Source of the DNA: Picochlorum sp. 'celeri'
Lineage: Eukaryota; Chlorophyta; Trebouxiophyceae
Assembly (NCBI GenBank): GCA_010909725.1
Contig: JAACMV010000010.1
Coordinates: 248,001-312,000 of the forward strand
Length of the DNA stretch: 64,000 nucleotides
Direction: 5' to 3'
In this document: in pieces, positions 10,313 through 22,539 of the stretch
Layout: every line of letters begins with the position of its first letter
How positions within the stretch are numbered: the stretch's first letter is position 1
Translations under genes and position numbers: made by a program
The notes under the pieces: generated by a model
Databases searched by the model: none
Told to the model about the DNA's origin: nothing
The model's input: only the letters and a program-made list of their open reading frames with translations

Positions 10313-10857
10313 GACATGCATGGTCCACGACCTTGTGCTCGGTGGTCTACAATATTGTTTCCATGTGGACATGCTGCTTTCGTTATTGAACACACATGAG
10401 AGAGAACTTTTGATTGCATCATTTCTCTTCCTTGTAGTCTTGAGCTGCAAGAATACCATTGCATAAAACTACTTTGGATAGCACAGCATGTCCAAAGATC
10501 TTTTGGTAGTCCATATTGCTGGTGAGTGATGACCACCATGATTCAATGTCTGTATGTCTACGATGTTTGAATTTCATATTCTGTAATACATAATTGTCTG
10601 GGATTCGGAGAGAATCTTTGATATGTGACATCTGATACCAAGCAGTATGGGTTACAGCACCATGCATGCACCTGGCCTCATTCAGTTATGCCCCTCTTGG
10701 AATGACCAATCCGTGTGGGCAGGCCACGTGCCCCTTTGGACGAATAGTAGTACTTTTGATTGCTACGATCCATTCAGAATCCAATATTTTACGTTACATT
10801 TCAAGTGTGCTAGAGTCTGGCGACGATTGCCTTGTAAAGATTCAAACACGTCATACT
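10313..10857. promoter_or_regulatory. Intergenic region upstream of the amine oxidase
   Basis: 545 bp. A CCATGCATGCACC motif lies at about 10662. A minus-strand frame at 10667-10419 (82 codons, ending in an acidic/basic tail) has no recognisable family and no good start context; left unannotated as a gene. Confidence 0.3.
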
Positions 10858-12289
10858 ATGCGGCTCAGAAGTCTCTGTGCCATTCTACTGCTGAGTATCA
10901 CCCTTGTCTGTGCTCAGGATGGAAATGAAGCCGATGTTATTATTATTGGTGCTGGGATGGCAGGTGTGACGGCAGGAAGAGATCTTACGGATGCAGGAGT
11001 ATCAGTTATTGTCTTGGAGGCAAGAGATAGAGTTGGAGGCAGGACGTACAGTCTCAATACATCTGAGGGACCTGTGGATGCTGGGGCTATGTGGTATGTT
11101 ATAGTTTCAGATGCATGAAGCTTATTTTACGACTCAAACGATTGGTCACCTAATTATCTGCAGGATCCACGATGCTCAGGAAGGAAATGAACTCTATGAC
11201 TTTGCAAAAGAAAAAGGGGAAAAGATGTCGAGACTGCAGAACTATAACAGTGGAACAGTCTATTCTTTAAACAATACAAAGCTTCCGACAGTGGATTGGA
11301 TCCGAGCATATGCTACTCAGGGAGAATTCCGTAGGAATGTGGATGCATTCAAAAAAGCTCAAAGCAATGATACATCAATACCTGATATGTCATTGAATGC
11401 CATGTATGAAAATTTCCTAGAGACGGTCGATCCACCCGAGTCCATCATTCCTTCGCTGAATCTCATGACGCATGCAAACTATCAAGTTTTGCTGAATGCA
11501 AACCTGACTGATTTGAGTACACTGAGGTATGGAGATGCCAAGACCTTGCCGGCATTGGATGTGTTCTTGTATAATGGTTTCGATGTACTTGCTAAAATTC
11601 AAGCTGAGGATTTGGATATACGTTTTAATACGCCCGTTAAATCGGTCGAGCAGAGTGAGAGTGGAGTGACAGTCACGACACATGATGGTGATCAGTATAC
11701 AGGTCAGTATGTGTTGTCTACTCAGAGCCTGGGATGCCTGAAAGACAACTCCATCGAGTATTCTCCAGAACTGCCACAGATCAAAAAGCAGGCAATCGAC
11801 AGCATGGGAATGGGAACCCTGAACAAGGCCATTTTGGTGTTTGATGAGCAGCACTGGGATGATACAGATTTCATCATGAAGGCCATGGAAGATTTGACAG
11901 GTGCATGGAAAGTTTTTCTGGATTATAATGGCGTCCTTCAAAAGCCAGTTTTTGTGGCAATCAATGTGGCAACCACGGCCGAGAACATGGAAAATATGAC
12001 TGATGAAGAAACCTATGATGATGTCATGAAGGCATTGAGGGCAATATATCCCAATTTGCCAGAACCCAAGGAATTCTATGCAACTCGATGGTTTGAAGAC
12101 CCATGGTCTCGAGGAAGTTATTCATATTATGCTGTTGGGAACGAGAAGAATATTACAAGCATTCTTGCCGAGCCTTTTGACCGAGCACATTTCGCTGGTG
12201 AAGCTGCTAGTGATTATCCTGGCACTGTCCTGGGTGCATATCTGAGTGGCAAGACACAGGCACGCGCAATCCAACAAAAATTACAGTGA
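10858..12289 (+). CDS. Secreted flavin-containing amine (polyamine) oxidase
   Basis: Exons 10858-11093 and 11164-12289 (70-bp intron) give 453 residues. Residues 1-20 ([19 protein letters not shown]) are a signal peptide. The FAD-binding Rossmann motif [13 protein letters not shown] follows with the second fingerprint [12 protein letters not shown]; the join reads [15 protein letters not shown]. The C-terminal FAD motif [21 protein letters not shown] is present. This is the flavin monoamine/polyamine oxidase family, oxidising amines with O2 to give an aldehyde and H2O2. The substrate (spermine, spermidine or another amine) cannot be fixed. Several N-x-T/S sequons agree with export. A TTTTGTAA follows about 75 bp after the stop. 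Confidence 0.9.
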
Positions 12290-12508
12290 TGCCTTTATGT
12301 TTGAGTCGAGTGTCTTTGGTTGATACTCCATACATGTTTTTGTCGTACTTTTTACTGCGTTGCATTTTGTAATCCCTTTGTTGTTCCCCATGATCAAGAG
12401 TCTTAATTCCTAATTTGGGTCATACAATTCATGACTCCCTTGGTATCCTACCCAGCATTATTTGAAAAATGATAAAAAATCTTTGATGTATTACATTAAA
12501 GACAGAAC

Positions 12509-13974
12509 ATGGTACGGGTATAGAAGAGACAAATCTTGGGTTTCCCTTGACGAAACAGGACAAAAGTCTGAACGCGTGGACAACTGCGTCAGTCATTGCT
12601 TCGTGTACTCACAGTGTTGTTACTTTATAACTATGTAGAACAAACTATTTAGTAATCTGGGGATTGCAGGGAAGAACTGTTCTGTACAGTTGGAGTTTGT
12701 CTCGTCATCGACCGATGGTTCGGAATTGAAGAAGACGAAGGTCAAGGGCCCTCGAGGCCAGGTAGAAGAGCTTCCATTGTACAAGAATAAAGATACTGTG
12801 AAAGGTTTTGTCAAGGTGATCCCTATTCCTGGGAAGCGAGTGGAGCATGTGGGGATTCGAGTGCAGCTCGTGGGTGAGATTGTCATGGCATCAGATGAGA
12901 GCCGTCCTCATGAGATATTGTCGTTGGTGAGGGATCTGGCGCCTCCTGGGGAGATGATGTCTCAGGAGACGTATCCTTTCGAGTTCAAATCTGTGGAAAT
13001 GGAGTATGATTCGTACAGAGGGACGCGAGTGAAGTTGAGGTATGCTGTGAGGGTGATTGTGGCCCGGTCTATGGGGCAGTCGTTGATTCAGGATTATTAT
13101 TTTGAAGTTCAAAACCCTGTTGCTGAGATACCCGAGGGAGTAGGAGATCCTATCAAGGTTGGTTTTGTGCATGCTGTGTATGTAGTGTATAGTGGATGAT
13201 CGCCCTGGTGTTTGTGTGCAGATGGAGGTGGGGATTGAAGATTGTCTGCACATAGAATTTGAATATGGTAGGGATTCGTATCACTTGAATGATACTGTGA
13301 TTGGAAAGATCAATTTCTTGTTGGTAAGGATTAAATTGAAACATATGGAGTTGGAGATAAAGCGGCGTGAGACTGTGGGAGGGGGGATGAATGCGAGGTT
13401 GGAGAGTACAACAGTTGCCAAGTTTGAGATTATGGATGGAGCTCCTGCGAGAGGGGAATCGATTCCTATTCGGTTGTATCTGTCTCCTTATGCGCTGACT
13501 CCGACGTATGAGAATGTTCATAATAAGTTTGGAGTCAAATATAGCATCAACCTTGTCCTTGTTGATGAAGAGGATCGGCGGTACTTTAAGCAGCAAGATA
13601 TCAAGCTCTATAGACTCGCGTCTATGGCGGCATCGGCGTCTTGGGATTTGATTAGTGGTTCGATGACGCATTATCTTGATCATGTCCCTGAAGTATCGCC
13701 TCGTGAGGCTACGAGCCCTCAAGAGGAGGAGAGAATAGAAGAAGAAGAAAGCCTTCAAAAGGAGGAGAGAATAGAGATAAAAGAAAGCCCGCCGCCAGAG
13801 GATAAGGATACGGAGAAACAAGAAGACAACATAGAAGACGATAAGGATGATAAAGTAAAAGAAAGCGTAGAAGAAGAGTCGAAAGAAGAAGAAAAGCCTG
13901 GTGAGATTGTTTTTGGTGAGGCCATGTCTTCAGATGATGAGTGCATCGAAGAGGTGGACTTGGGCTCCCCGTAG
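12509..13974 (+). CDS. VPS26: Retromer subunit VPS26 with acidic C-terminal tail
   Basis: Exons 12509-12511, 12639-13157 and 13222-13974 (introns 127 and 64 bp) give 424 residues. The frame from 12639 (NKLFSNLGIAGKNCSVQLEF) is conserved but preceded by an in-frame stop and lacks its own ATG; the ATG at 12509 abuts a donor GTACGG and splices in phase to acceptor TATGTAG, so the start codon is alone in exon 1. The arrestin-like body matches VPS26 closely: GKRVEHVGIRVQLVGEI, MEVGIEDCLHIEFEY, EIMDGAPARGESIPIRL, LVLVDEEDRRYFKQQ. VPS26 joins VPS35 and VPS29 in endosome-to-Golgi retrieval. The last 100 or so residues are a Glu/Lys-rich tail, longer than in animal VPS26. The exon-1 assignment is inferred. 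Confidence 0.88.
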
Positions 13975-14039
13975 TGATCTTTTTCTCACTCTAATTTATA
14001 AAAGTAATAAATACATTTAGGATTTATCCATAGTACAGG

Positions 14040-15017
14040 ATGAATAGTCTCGCGAGACGTCGTCTCGTGACGCACATGTCCACCACATGTCGACAATTCT
14101 TTAGTGCCCCAATGCCCTTTTTTTCTTCTAAACACGACGATGGAAAAGAAGAAACGATAGATTTTGGTAAGTATATCTCCTCGGATCGTCATTTCCTACG
14201 ACAATGTTTGAAAGGACCCCATATGATCCTTGCAGGTTTTAAAACTATTGAGAAGGAGAAGAAACAGAGTCTTGTGAGGGAGGTGTTTGATAGTGTTGCG
14301 CCTTCATATGATATAATGAATGATCTGATGAGTGGTGGGCTTCATAGAGTATGGAAAGATAGGTTTGTGGAGAAGCTAGCTCCATTTCCAGGGATGAAGC
14401 ACATTGATGTAGCTGGAGGTACTGGGGATGTTGCATGCAGAGTATTGAGGGCTATACAGTCGGCTGAACAATTGCAGACACAGAGTGAGTCTACTACAGA
14501 TATGGATAGTGATAGTACTGTAACGGTGTTTGATATTAATGCGGCAATGCTCGAAGAAGGGAAGAAGAAGACAGCAGGGATGCGTGGTCTGGATGCTTCA
14601 CGGCTATCATGGGTGGAGGGGAGTGCGGAAGAGCTTCCTTTCGAAGATAACACGTTTGATTCGTACACCATAGCGTTCGGTATTAGAAATGTGACGAATA
14701 GAGATGTAGCATTGGCAGAAGCGTACAGAGTTCTCAAGCCAGGAGGGCGATTTTTGTGCTTGGAGTTTTCAAAGGTGGTTGTCCCTGGACTGCGGCAAAT
14801 CTATGACGAATATTCATTTCGGGTGATCCCAGAGATTGGTAGAATCGTAGCAGGTGATGCTGATAGTTACAAATACTTGGTGGAGAGCATACGAATGTTT
14901 CCTGATCAAGAGGCATTTGCCAAGATGATTCGAGATGCAGGTTTTTGCCACGTGGACTATGAAAATCTGACAGCAGGCGTGACTGCCATACACAGTGGTC
15001 TCAAAAAGGCGGCATGA
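14040..15017 (+). CDS. COQ5: Mitochondrial 2-methoxy-6-polyprenyl-1,4-benzoquinol methylase COQ5
   Basis: Exons 14040-14166 and 14236-15017 give 302 residues. The 69-bp intron is a multiple of three and lacks stops, so a simple translation would wrongly add 23 residues; splicing restores [12 protein letters not shown]. An Arg-rich mitochondrial presequence ([21 protein letters not shown]) precedes the UbiE/COQ5 methyltransferase fold: [28 protein letters not shown] motif [46 protein letters not shown]. It C-methylates the ubiquinone precursor. A plastid MENG role in phylloquinone synthesis is possible but the [13 protein letters not shown] text is COQ5-like. Convergent with the next gene, 18 bp between stops. 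Confidence 0.9.
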   Translation: MNSLARRRLVTHMSTTCRQFFSAPMPFFSSKHDDGKEETIDFGKYISSDRHFLRQCLKGPHMILAGFKTIEKEKKQSLVREVFDSVAPSYDIMNDLMSGGLHRVWKDRFVEKLAPFPGMKHIDVAGGTGDVACRVLRAIQSAEQLQTQSESTTDMDSDSTVTVFDINAAMLEEGKKKTAGMRGLDASRLSWVEGSAEELPFEDNTFDSYTIAFGIRNVTNRDVALAEAYRVLKPGGRFLCLEFSKVVVPGLRQIYDEYSFRVIPEIGRIVAGDADSYKYLVESIRMFPDQEAFAKMIRDAGFCHVDYENLTAGVTAIHSGLKKAA

Positions 15018-15035
15018 TGAGTCGATGCGGTTTCC

Positions 15036-15990
15036 TCATAGATCCAATTTCACACCCACCTGCACTTGGGGCTTGTTCATCTGATGAACTGGGGCAGATA
15101 CTGTGAGAGTGGTTCTCACCTTGTGACCGTCCACATTGCTCATGTGGATCCCAACCACGGATAATGATTGATTAGATGTTGAGTATGACATTTTGGTCTT
15201 CATGTCTGATCCCAGTCTACTCTTCAGTGTCATGACTTGAGCTTTTGTGGATCCAGAAATACTTGCAGAATGCAAAAGTGTTCCTTTGGCAAGTTTGGAT
15301 CGAAGCATTCCCGTGCTCGCCTGCATGAAACCTCCCTGCACAACATGGACACGTACTAGATAAATAGTCTTGTATTTGTAACGTGAGGATAATGTTGCCA
15401 TCCAGTCCCAGAAAAATCATTATATACATGGACATGTTTGTTTCTATGCTGACACACCTTTGATGTCGACGAACTCAATTTGAGCTTATACCGTTTGTCC
15501 TCTCCAGCATACAATGACAAGGTTGCCCCAGATCTCCTCTGCATCATGTCATGCTCAACAGCAACCGAGTTGCTGCCCTTGCCAAACACACCTGTTTTTG
15601 TCACCTTGATGTGAGGATTTGGTACCAAATATGCTTTATTGCCTGGAATCTTTTGCGTCATATTCACTTTGACATCCGCGGAAGGCTTCCAATTGGCTCT
15701 AAACGTAGTATCCTTTGATTTTGTGTCATGAGACAATGACCAGTTCTTTGCTGAAAGATCGACGTTGACTAACGAGGGCTTTGTCGTGTCCGCAAGGGTA
15801 ATTTTACTCTGCAAGGCGATCGTTAATTATAACAGATTGATTTTGAAGCCAAAATATATGCAATCGGATGAGAATGCGCGTCATCGGCGTCGCATACCTT
15901 GACATTCGGACTGATCTTAAGCATTGCACTGGTTTTCAGAGAACCAGATTTTGAGGAATACACCTCCTCAATGGACACAAGTTTCACCAT
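15036..15990 (-). CDS. Putative outer-membrane beta-barrel (organelle envelope pore-like) protein
   Basis: Exons 15990-15898, 15808-15458 and 15335-15036 (introns 89 and 122 bp, all phase 0) give 247 residues. There is no signal or transit peptide. The sequence alternates polar and hydrophobic residues in short Ser/Thr/Lys-rich strands (LKTSAMLKIS, ATLSLYAGEDKRYKLKLSSST, KVRTTLTVSAPV) and ends in QVQVGVKLDL, a terminal strand typical of eukaryotic barrels. Size fits OEP24/OEP21-type plastid outer-envelope pores or a divergent porin, but no family signature is certain. It lies 32 bp downstream of the MFP stop on the same strand. Confidence 0.6.
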
Positions 15991-16022
15991 TTTTACCAAT
16001 TATTTCGTATGGATGGATCTGT

Positions 16023-18434
16023 TTACAATTTTGATGATGATGCTCTTCCTTGCTGAAGTTTCCTTCCTGATGCAGCAGCAGCCTTGAGATAGTCACATGG
16101 TTTAAAGAAGCCTGCCAATCCCTTGGACGCAAAGGCATTTGACCACTGCTCGAGTCGATCATTGATGTAATTTGCTCCAAGCAAATCAGCCCAGAAGATG
16201 AGACCTCCGCGGGGGGCTGGGAACCCCATGGACATGACTGTTGCAATGTCCAAATCAGCTGGTTTGTCAACAATTCCTTCAGCGATGACCCTGCACCCCT
16301 CGTTTACGACCGGTAACATGATGAACTCGATTATATCCTTCGGTCCCATTTTCGAGAAGAGCGGTGAGGATAGTAAGCCATCCATGCCCGAGGCAGAACG
16401 GCTTTCTTGTAAAATGTCTCCCAAGGCAGGGTCAGGGGATGCTTTTCTGCCTGGTCCAAATGCGTAGAATCCTGAGCCCGTTTTCTCTCCCAATCTCTTT
16501 TTCTCATTCAGTATCATGATAATTCTGGCTGGATAACAGCGATCAGGGAACGAGTCTAGGAAATTCTTCCCCACGTGGAGACCAATGTCTGCTCCAACAA
16601 GATCGCTGAGTCTGAAAGGCCCCATCGGCATCCCAAATCCAGCAATCACCTTATCAATCATATATGGATCCAATCCCATATCTACGAGTAAACAGGCAGC
16701 CTGAGTATAGGGGAAGAATACACGGTTGACAGCAAATCCTGTGCAGTTTCCCACCACAACTGGAGTCTTTTTAATCTTTGATCCAAACTCAATGGTATCC
16801 AATACCACTTGGGCAGATGACTTTGGTGTTCTAACAATTTCCAGTAGAGGCATGACATGAGCAGGTGAGAAAAAGTGGGCTCCAACGATTCGATCCTGTG
16901 CCTGAGGGACTTTGGACCCAATCAGTTCAATATCAATGGTTGATGTATTCGTTGAGAGAATCGCATGAGGAGGGCAGACGGATACTAGATCTTGGAATAT
17001 TTTTTGCTTCAATCCAATGTCTTCGATCACTGCCTCTATCACCATATCCACACTGCTGAATTCATCATATGATGTGGTACCATGTAACAATGACAGAGCT
17101 TTCTGCGCAACTGCCTCCTTCATCTTGCCCTTCTTCACACGTGACATGATATTCTGTTTCACTCTGTCTAAACCAGACTGCATAAATTTCTCATTAATTT
17201 CCTTAATCAACACCTGGTATCCAGACAAGACACATGCCGTGGCAATACCACTCCCCATAAGGCCACCTCCCAACACTGCAATCTTCCTGATCGGTCTCGC
17301 CTTGAGACCTTGATCCGTAATACCTTGTACTTTCTTCGTAGATCTTTGAGCAAAAAAGATATGGACAAGGGCCTTATGAGTATCCAATGCAGCTGCAGCA
17401 TCAAAACACTCAGACTCTTTCTTCAGTCCCTCGAGTCCACCATGCTCGATTCCATACTGGATTGCATCAATACATAACAAGGGATGTTGAAGCCCCCTGG
17501 CCTTTTTCGCAGACTGAGCTCTAGCGAAATCTAAGACAGCCATTGCCTCTTCATATGTGCCCACTCTATCCGTACGAAACAGACTCATAACCCGAGCATG
17601 CCTGCCCTCTGCAATATCCAAGGCAAGCTGCTTTGCTGCCCGCATCAGATCGCGAGGCTCTGCAACTACATCCACAAGACCAGCGTCTTTTGCCGCCGGT
17701 ACCCGTATTGGAACTGACGTGAGCATCATTTCAGTCGCTTTGGCAACTCCAACAACCCGTGGAAGCCTCTGTGTTCCACCAAACCCTGGAATTATCCCCA
17801 GCTGTAACTCTGGAAGCCCTATAGATGTTCCTGGCGTAGCCACACGAGCATTGCATGCAAGCGCCACTTCACACCCACCACCCAACGCCAACCCCTGTAT
17901 AGCAGCCACAGAAGGCTTGGGACCATTCTCAAGCAGATTCACAAATGCATCGTTAATCCGTCCATCAATACCACCACCCTCCCCTCCTTCCACAAACTGA
18001 TTGATATCAAATCCAGCACAAAACTTCCCTGCACACATTGACACGGTGATGCTCCGAAACTCCAAAGACACCTGTCGTCAGCATACTCATACCTTGATCT
18101 CCAGTCACAACAATGGCTTTCACATCATCCCTTGCATGGCATTTCATCAAGTTTTCAAAAAGACTTTGCAACACTGCAACAAACGCGAGAATGCGGTGAA
18201 AAGTCTTGAACACCGAGACGCGGCCAGAACATTTAGATGGGATTAAACCGACGAAACAGCCAGAGACGTCTCAAACCCAATCATTTTAGCTGATTTATAT
18301 CATTTTAAGAATTCATAAGGGAAATTCAACCCACCTTTCGGATGCAGTGCATTCACTGGCGGATTCCGAAGTGTAATGACCCCAACACCGGAGGAATCCA
18401 CCTCCAATGAGGTTCCTGGTACACTATTATTCAT
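16023..18434 (-). CDS. MFP2: Peroxisomal multifunctional beta-oxidation protein (enoyl-CoA hydratase / 3-hydroxyacyl-CoA dehydrogenase)
   Basis: Exons 18434-18335, 18173-18093 and 18028-16023 (introns 161 and 64 bp) give 728 residues. N-terminal crotonase domain: GVGVITLRNPPVNALHP, KAIVVTGDQGKFCAGFDI, ALGGGCEVALACNARVA, PELQLGIIPGFGGTQRLPR. Then the NAD-binding motif VLGGGLMGSGIATA (about 315) and the 3HCDH domains (VGAHFFSPAHVMPLLEIVR, GNCTGFAVNRVFFPY). It ends in Ser-Lys-Leu, a canonical PTS1, so it acts in the peroxisome on the hydration and dehydrogenation steps of fatty-acid beta-oxidation. Architecture equals plant MFP2/AIM1 (about 720-725). The stop is part of TTGTAA. Confidence 0.95.
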
Positions 18435-18634
18435 ATTTATGTAACTTTAGGATAATAATTATAATATTGAGGCTCTCCGAGTGCGTATGCCTTCTGACTT
18501 GGACACGTGTTTTTAAATGCTTTATTAAAGCGCTTTTTAAAAAAAGAAATGGATTGGACTTCTCTCAACAACAGGACCCATGCTCGAGATCATGTAAGAT
18601 TATTTAATAACGTATTGTTTACAATGCGAATGAT

Positions 18635-21600
18635 ATGCGTGGCCTTCGATCTGCGATTCGGCGTGTTCCGGGGTTGTCTGTAGAAACGCCAGTGTGTTTT
18701 GAAGGTCCTTCGAAGGGTCGCCATATTGGCATGGGGATGCGCGTGGTGTGTCCTAGATTTTCACACTCTTTTGGAGGGAATCGGCAATCGCCTGTAGTTG
18801 TTGGATTCAAGAGGAGCCTGACTACTGTGACTGCTGGGAGGAAGAGCAAGGTTGAAACGGTTGATCCAGAGATCCAGGCGTATTGGGATACTGTTTTAGA
18901 GAGTGTTGATAAGCCATCTGCGAGAAAGTTGTTGGAGTATGTGGATACATCGGCACCGTTGGGGCTTCCTCATTTGTTTGATTCCAGCAAGTCAAAGGGA
19001 GCAAGGCCACCAGCCTTTTCATTTTTCTACGAGGTCAAAGTGCAGCATCCAGACAAGGTCGTTTTAGTGAGGGTTGGGGAGTTTTATGAGACGATTGGTA
19101 TTGATGCAATATTATTGGTACAGCATGCTGGTTTGAATCCGATGGGTAAGGATGGGAATCCTCCACGGGCAGGTATGGTTGTGTGGGTGAGCCACGGATT
19201 GATGCATGGTGAATTGATGTGCCTGTGTGTACATGTGCAGGGTGTCCTAGAGCAAATTTACGGCGGACGGTGTCGGATATGGTGGAGGGTGGAGGGCTTT
19301 CTGTGGTTGTCTGTGAAGAGGCACCAGAGCCATACAATTATGGGACTATGAGGAGGAATCCAAAGCAGCGGTATATTGCTGCTATCGTGACTCCAGCGGC
19401 CCCGCATTTTCTTCATGGGATGATTGATGAAGAGGTAAATATCCCTGTCGAGAAGACGCCACCATTGCTGGGGATATCTCCAACTGTGGGTGGGTATTCA
19501 GTGATTGAGGTTGATGCTGAGCTGATGACAGTGCGAGTGACAGAGGGACTGACTGAAGACGCTGTCTATTCAAGACTGCATGAAGGTGGACTTGTTCCTC
19601 CTTTGTATCTCCATTCTCCACCCGCACTTGCGGATGCAGATACGAGATTGAGAGATTCTCTACCAGAAGTAGAGTGGAGGCAAAGGATGGGGACTATTTT
19701 CAGAACTCAAGGTACCTCTGTCGTGAAATTTTCAGAGCCTGATGCAGTGTTAGGGATGTTGGATAGAGTAAAAAAGCATTTGGGCCTCCCTGCTGATGCA
19801 GAATTCAGGCATTTGCCGAGTTCGACTCCAAATACTCGGCCCAGACCACTGTATTTTTCAACAGCATCAAACTTGGGATTACATAAAACAAGGGGTGTTC
19901 CAAGTTTATTAGATTATGCATTGCCTTCTGGAGCTCCACTTGCAGTACGGCGATGGCTACGATCGTGGCTATTGATGCCCCCTCCTCCAAGTGTAGCTCT
20001 TGCAATTCATTCTGCATGCAAGGAGCTGTGGAAAGACCATGATTCTTTGCCAAACTTTGTAGCCATGTCTCCAGCAAATGTGGTGCTTAAATTAAGGACA
20101 GGGGAAGGAAATGATGCATTCTTTCATGAGCTGAAGGAATTGTGCCATGTCGTTCGCCTCACGTGCTCAGAGCCTTCCCTAGAAAAGATGGCTGACAGTC
20201 TTCTGGTTGCTGTAGCTTCAGACACAGGTGTGTCAACCAGTCGCCAGGAGTTGGAAGCAGCTGTTACCACCGTTGCAGATGCTATACAGAAAGTTGTGCT
20301 TGATATTTCTACTCGACACCCGATTCGTGATGATACCGATAGAGAGGCCACACTGGAACCTTTGTTTAAAATGAAGGAGATCAACGAGGATTTCACAGGA
20401 AAGATCAGACCTGAAATTATCCCTGACGTCATTTCTCAGGTGGAGGACTCTTGGAACAGGTTAAAAATTGAGGCGAAAGCATGTCTAGATTTAGGTAAAC
20501 AGGCTGTAGAACCGGTAGAGAATGTGACAAGAAAGGTTTCAGAGCCATATTTGGCGTATGATGTGAATAACAATGCTGCCTGGCTCAAGATTCCTCGAGG
20601 AAGGAAGATTTCGTCAGCTAAAGCAGCAACTCTTGGCCTTGAACATCCGAGAGATAGAAATGGTCGAGTAGAATCTAGCGTGTACTCCACAAGTGCCCTT
20701 GAGGCTGCTCAGGATGAATACAGAAGGTCGTGTGTTGCTGCTCATGATGCTGTCAGAGAGGAGCTTCGTGAACTCGCATCAGCCTTATCCCCATATATTC
20801 CGCAGCTTGTTGGAGCTTCTACCTTGTCTCTGATTGCATGTGTCATTGAAGCACACGTACGAGAATCCAAGAGGAGAGATTGGTCCATGCCTTCCCTGGA
20901 GAAGTTTGACACATCTGCCAGGTCAGATCGAGGCACTTTAGACATTCAATCATGCTGGCCATATTGGCTGGGAGGATCAGGTGGAAATGATGCTTCTGTC
21001 GTGAGGAATTCATTCAACATGAATGGCATGCTCCTTGTGACAGGACCAAATATGGCTGGAAAGTCAACCATCCTGCGCAGCACTTGTGCTGTGGCTCTCC
21101 TTGGGGCATGTGGGCTGGCTGTCCCAGCATCGTCAGCGACAACAATTCCATACATTGATGCATTTATGCTTCGAAACTTTTCATCTGACTCGCCATTAGA
21201 GGGTAGATCGAGTTTTGCAGTTGAGATGACTGAGATGAAGTATGTGCTCCAAGATGTCACGTGCAGGAGCCTTGTCCTCGTAGATGAGCTGGGAAAAGGT
21301 ACTGAATCAAGAGCAGGTGCAGCATTAGCTGGTGCCATGCTGGAAGCACTCGACAAGGCTGGCTGCATTGGAGCCTTTGCTACCCATTTGCATGATCTTC
21401 TCACAATGGATCTGAGGCTTTCAGGAAACTCCTCTCTGATGAAAATGGAGATTGAAACCCGCACAGACCCCAAAACTCTTGTAGAAACAAGAAGACCGAC
21501 GTGGAGAATAGTACCAGGAAGTTCCACAGAAAGCCTTGCTCTCGATGTGGCTCGACAGTGCAGATTGCCAGAAGAAACTGTGGCTCGTGCACAAGAATTA

Positions 21601-22204
21601 TACCATTCAATGCCAGACTCCAAGGCTCCACAGCCTGAGATTCATTCCGTACAAATACCTCGGGATGAAATACACCCCAACATACCCTCAGAGCCGCTGA
21701 GACCCATTGCATCCATCTTCCAGTCAATCAGCCAACACATTCTGGAACGCCTAGGCATTGACAAGGGCACCCAGGACGTGTCGATCAAATATGTGCCAGC
21801 AGGATCTCTTCCAGGAACTCAAACAATCGGTAGATCATGTGTGTATGTTGCACACCGTCCCAGTGATAACAGATATTACATAGGTATGTATACAGATCAT
21901 ACACAATCCTACATTGTTTTGCTTTCTCTCGTTTACCTCGTCAACGAATGATACTGCAGGATCCTCAGACCAAATTCGAGAACGCATACTCACACATCGG
22001 AAAAAAGCATCAAGCTCGGGTGCAGTAAGCTCCCAAGTACATGACCCGCAGGCAGAATTTTTGTACATGATGGTCCCCCCTGGTTATCAAGGATCCAGTG
22101 CTGCACGAACAATAGAATCAGCCTTGATCCGAGAATGCCTTCAGAACAACATTAGCTTACTGTCCACATGGGACATGTCCAAATCATCCACCCCAAAAGC
22201 CTAG
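18635..22204 (+). CDS. MSH1: Organellar MutS homologue MSH1 (plant type, MutS + GIY-YIG)
   Basis: Exons 18635-19172, 19241-21883 and 21960-22204 (introns 68 and 76 bp) give 1141 residues, close to Arabidopsis MSH1 (1118). A basic organelle-targeting N-terminus precedes MutS domain I, with VGEFYETIGIDAILLVQHAGLNPMG (shown here in part of the GDFYE mismatch-binding element) and PRAGCPRANLRRT. The core has Walker A GPNMAGKSTILRS (about 782), DELGKGTESRAG and FATHLHDLL. The third exon carries the family's extra C-terminal GIY-YIG nuclease: CVYVAHRPSDNRYYIGSSD, RERILTHRKK and ESALIRE. MSH1 protects mitochondrial and plastid DNA from ectopic recombination. Divergent from MFP across 200 bp holding an ACACGTGT G-box-like site. 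Confidence 0.93.
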
Positions 22205-22307
22205 AATGAACCTGTGTAACGACGTCCCATCCCTTGGCATCATGAAAGGAGGAGCATGCATGCATACATTCACTTCAAGACTCCAGTCACAGCCCCGCCA
22301 TGCTCAT

Positions 22308-22329
22308 ATTTCAATTTAAAAATTGAAAT
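22308..22329. repeat. Inverted repeat, 10-bp arms, 2-nt spacer
   Basis: ATTTCAATTT at 22308-22317 faces AAATTGAAAT at 22320-22329, about 105 bp after the MSH1 stop. A/T-rich; may form a 3' hairpin or be a chance A/T palindrome. Confidence 0.7.
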
Positions 22330-22539
22330 TTTTCAATCAGGTGTAGTGCGCCGCAATACCGTACTAGTACAGCGGCTCTGTTCTTTCCGTCTGTGATTGG
22401 CGTTCAGTCGAGGGTTTCAATACGTCCATCAAATCCATATTTCGACACAACGAGGTGCTGATTTTTCAGATATAAAAAATATTTGAAGGAACGCTTCGTG
22501 AACGGTGTCCATTCGACGGAGGGATTCTGGTAGATTTCG

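Noticed and set aside
10419..10667. 82-codon minus-strand frame in the spacer before the amine oxidase
   Set aside because: No similarity, no splice partners, weak start context.
14167..14235. 23 extra residues in the COQ5 reading frame
   Set aside because: Bounded by GTAAGT and TTGCAG and absent from COQ5 proteins; treated as intron.
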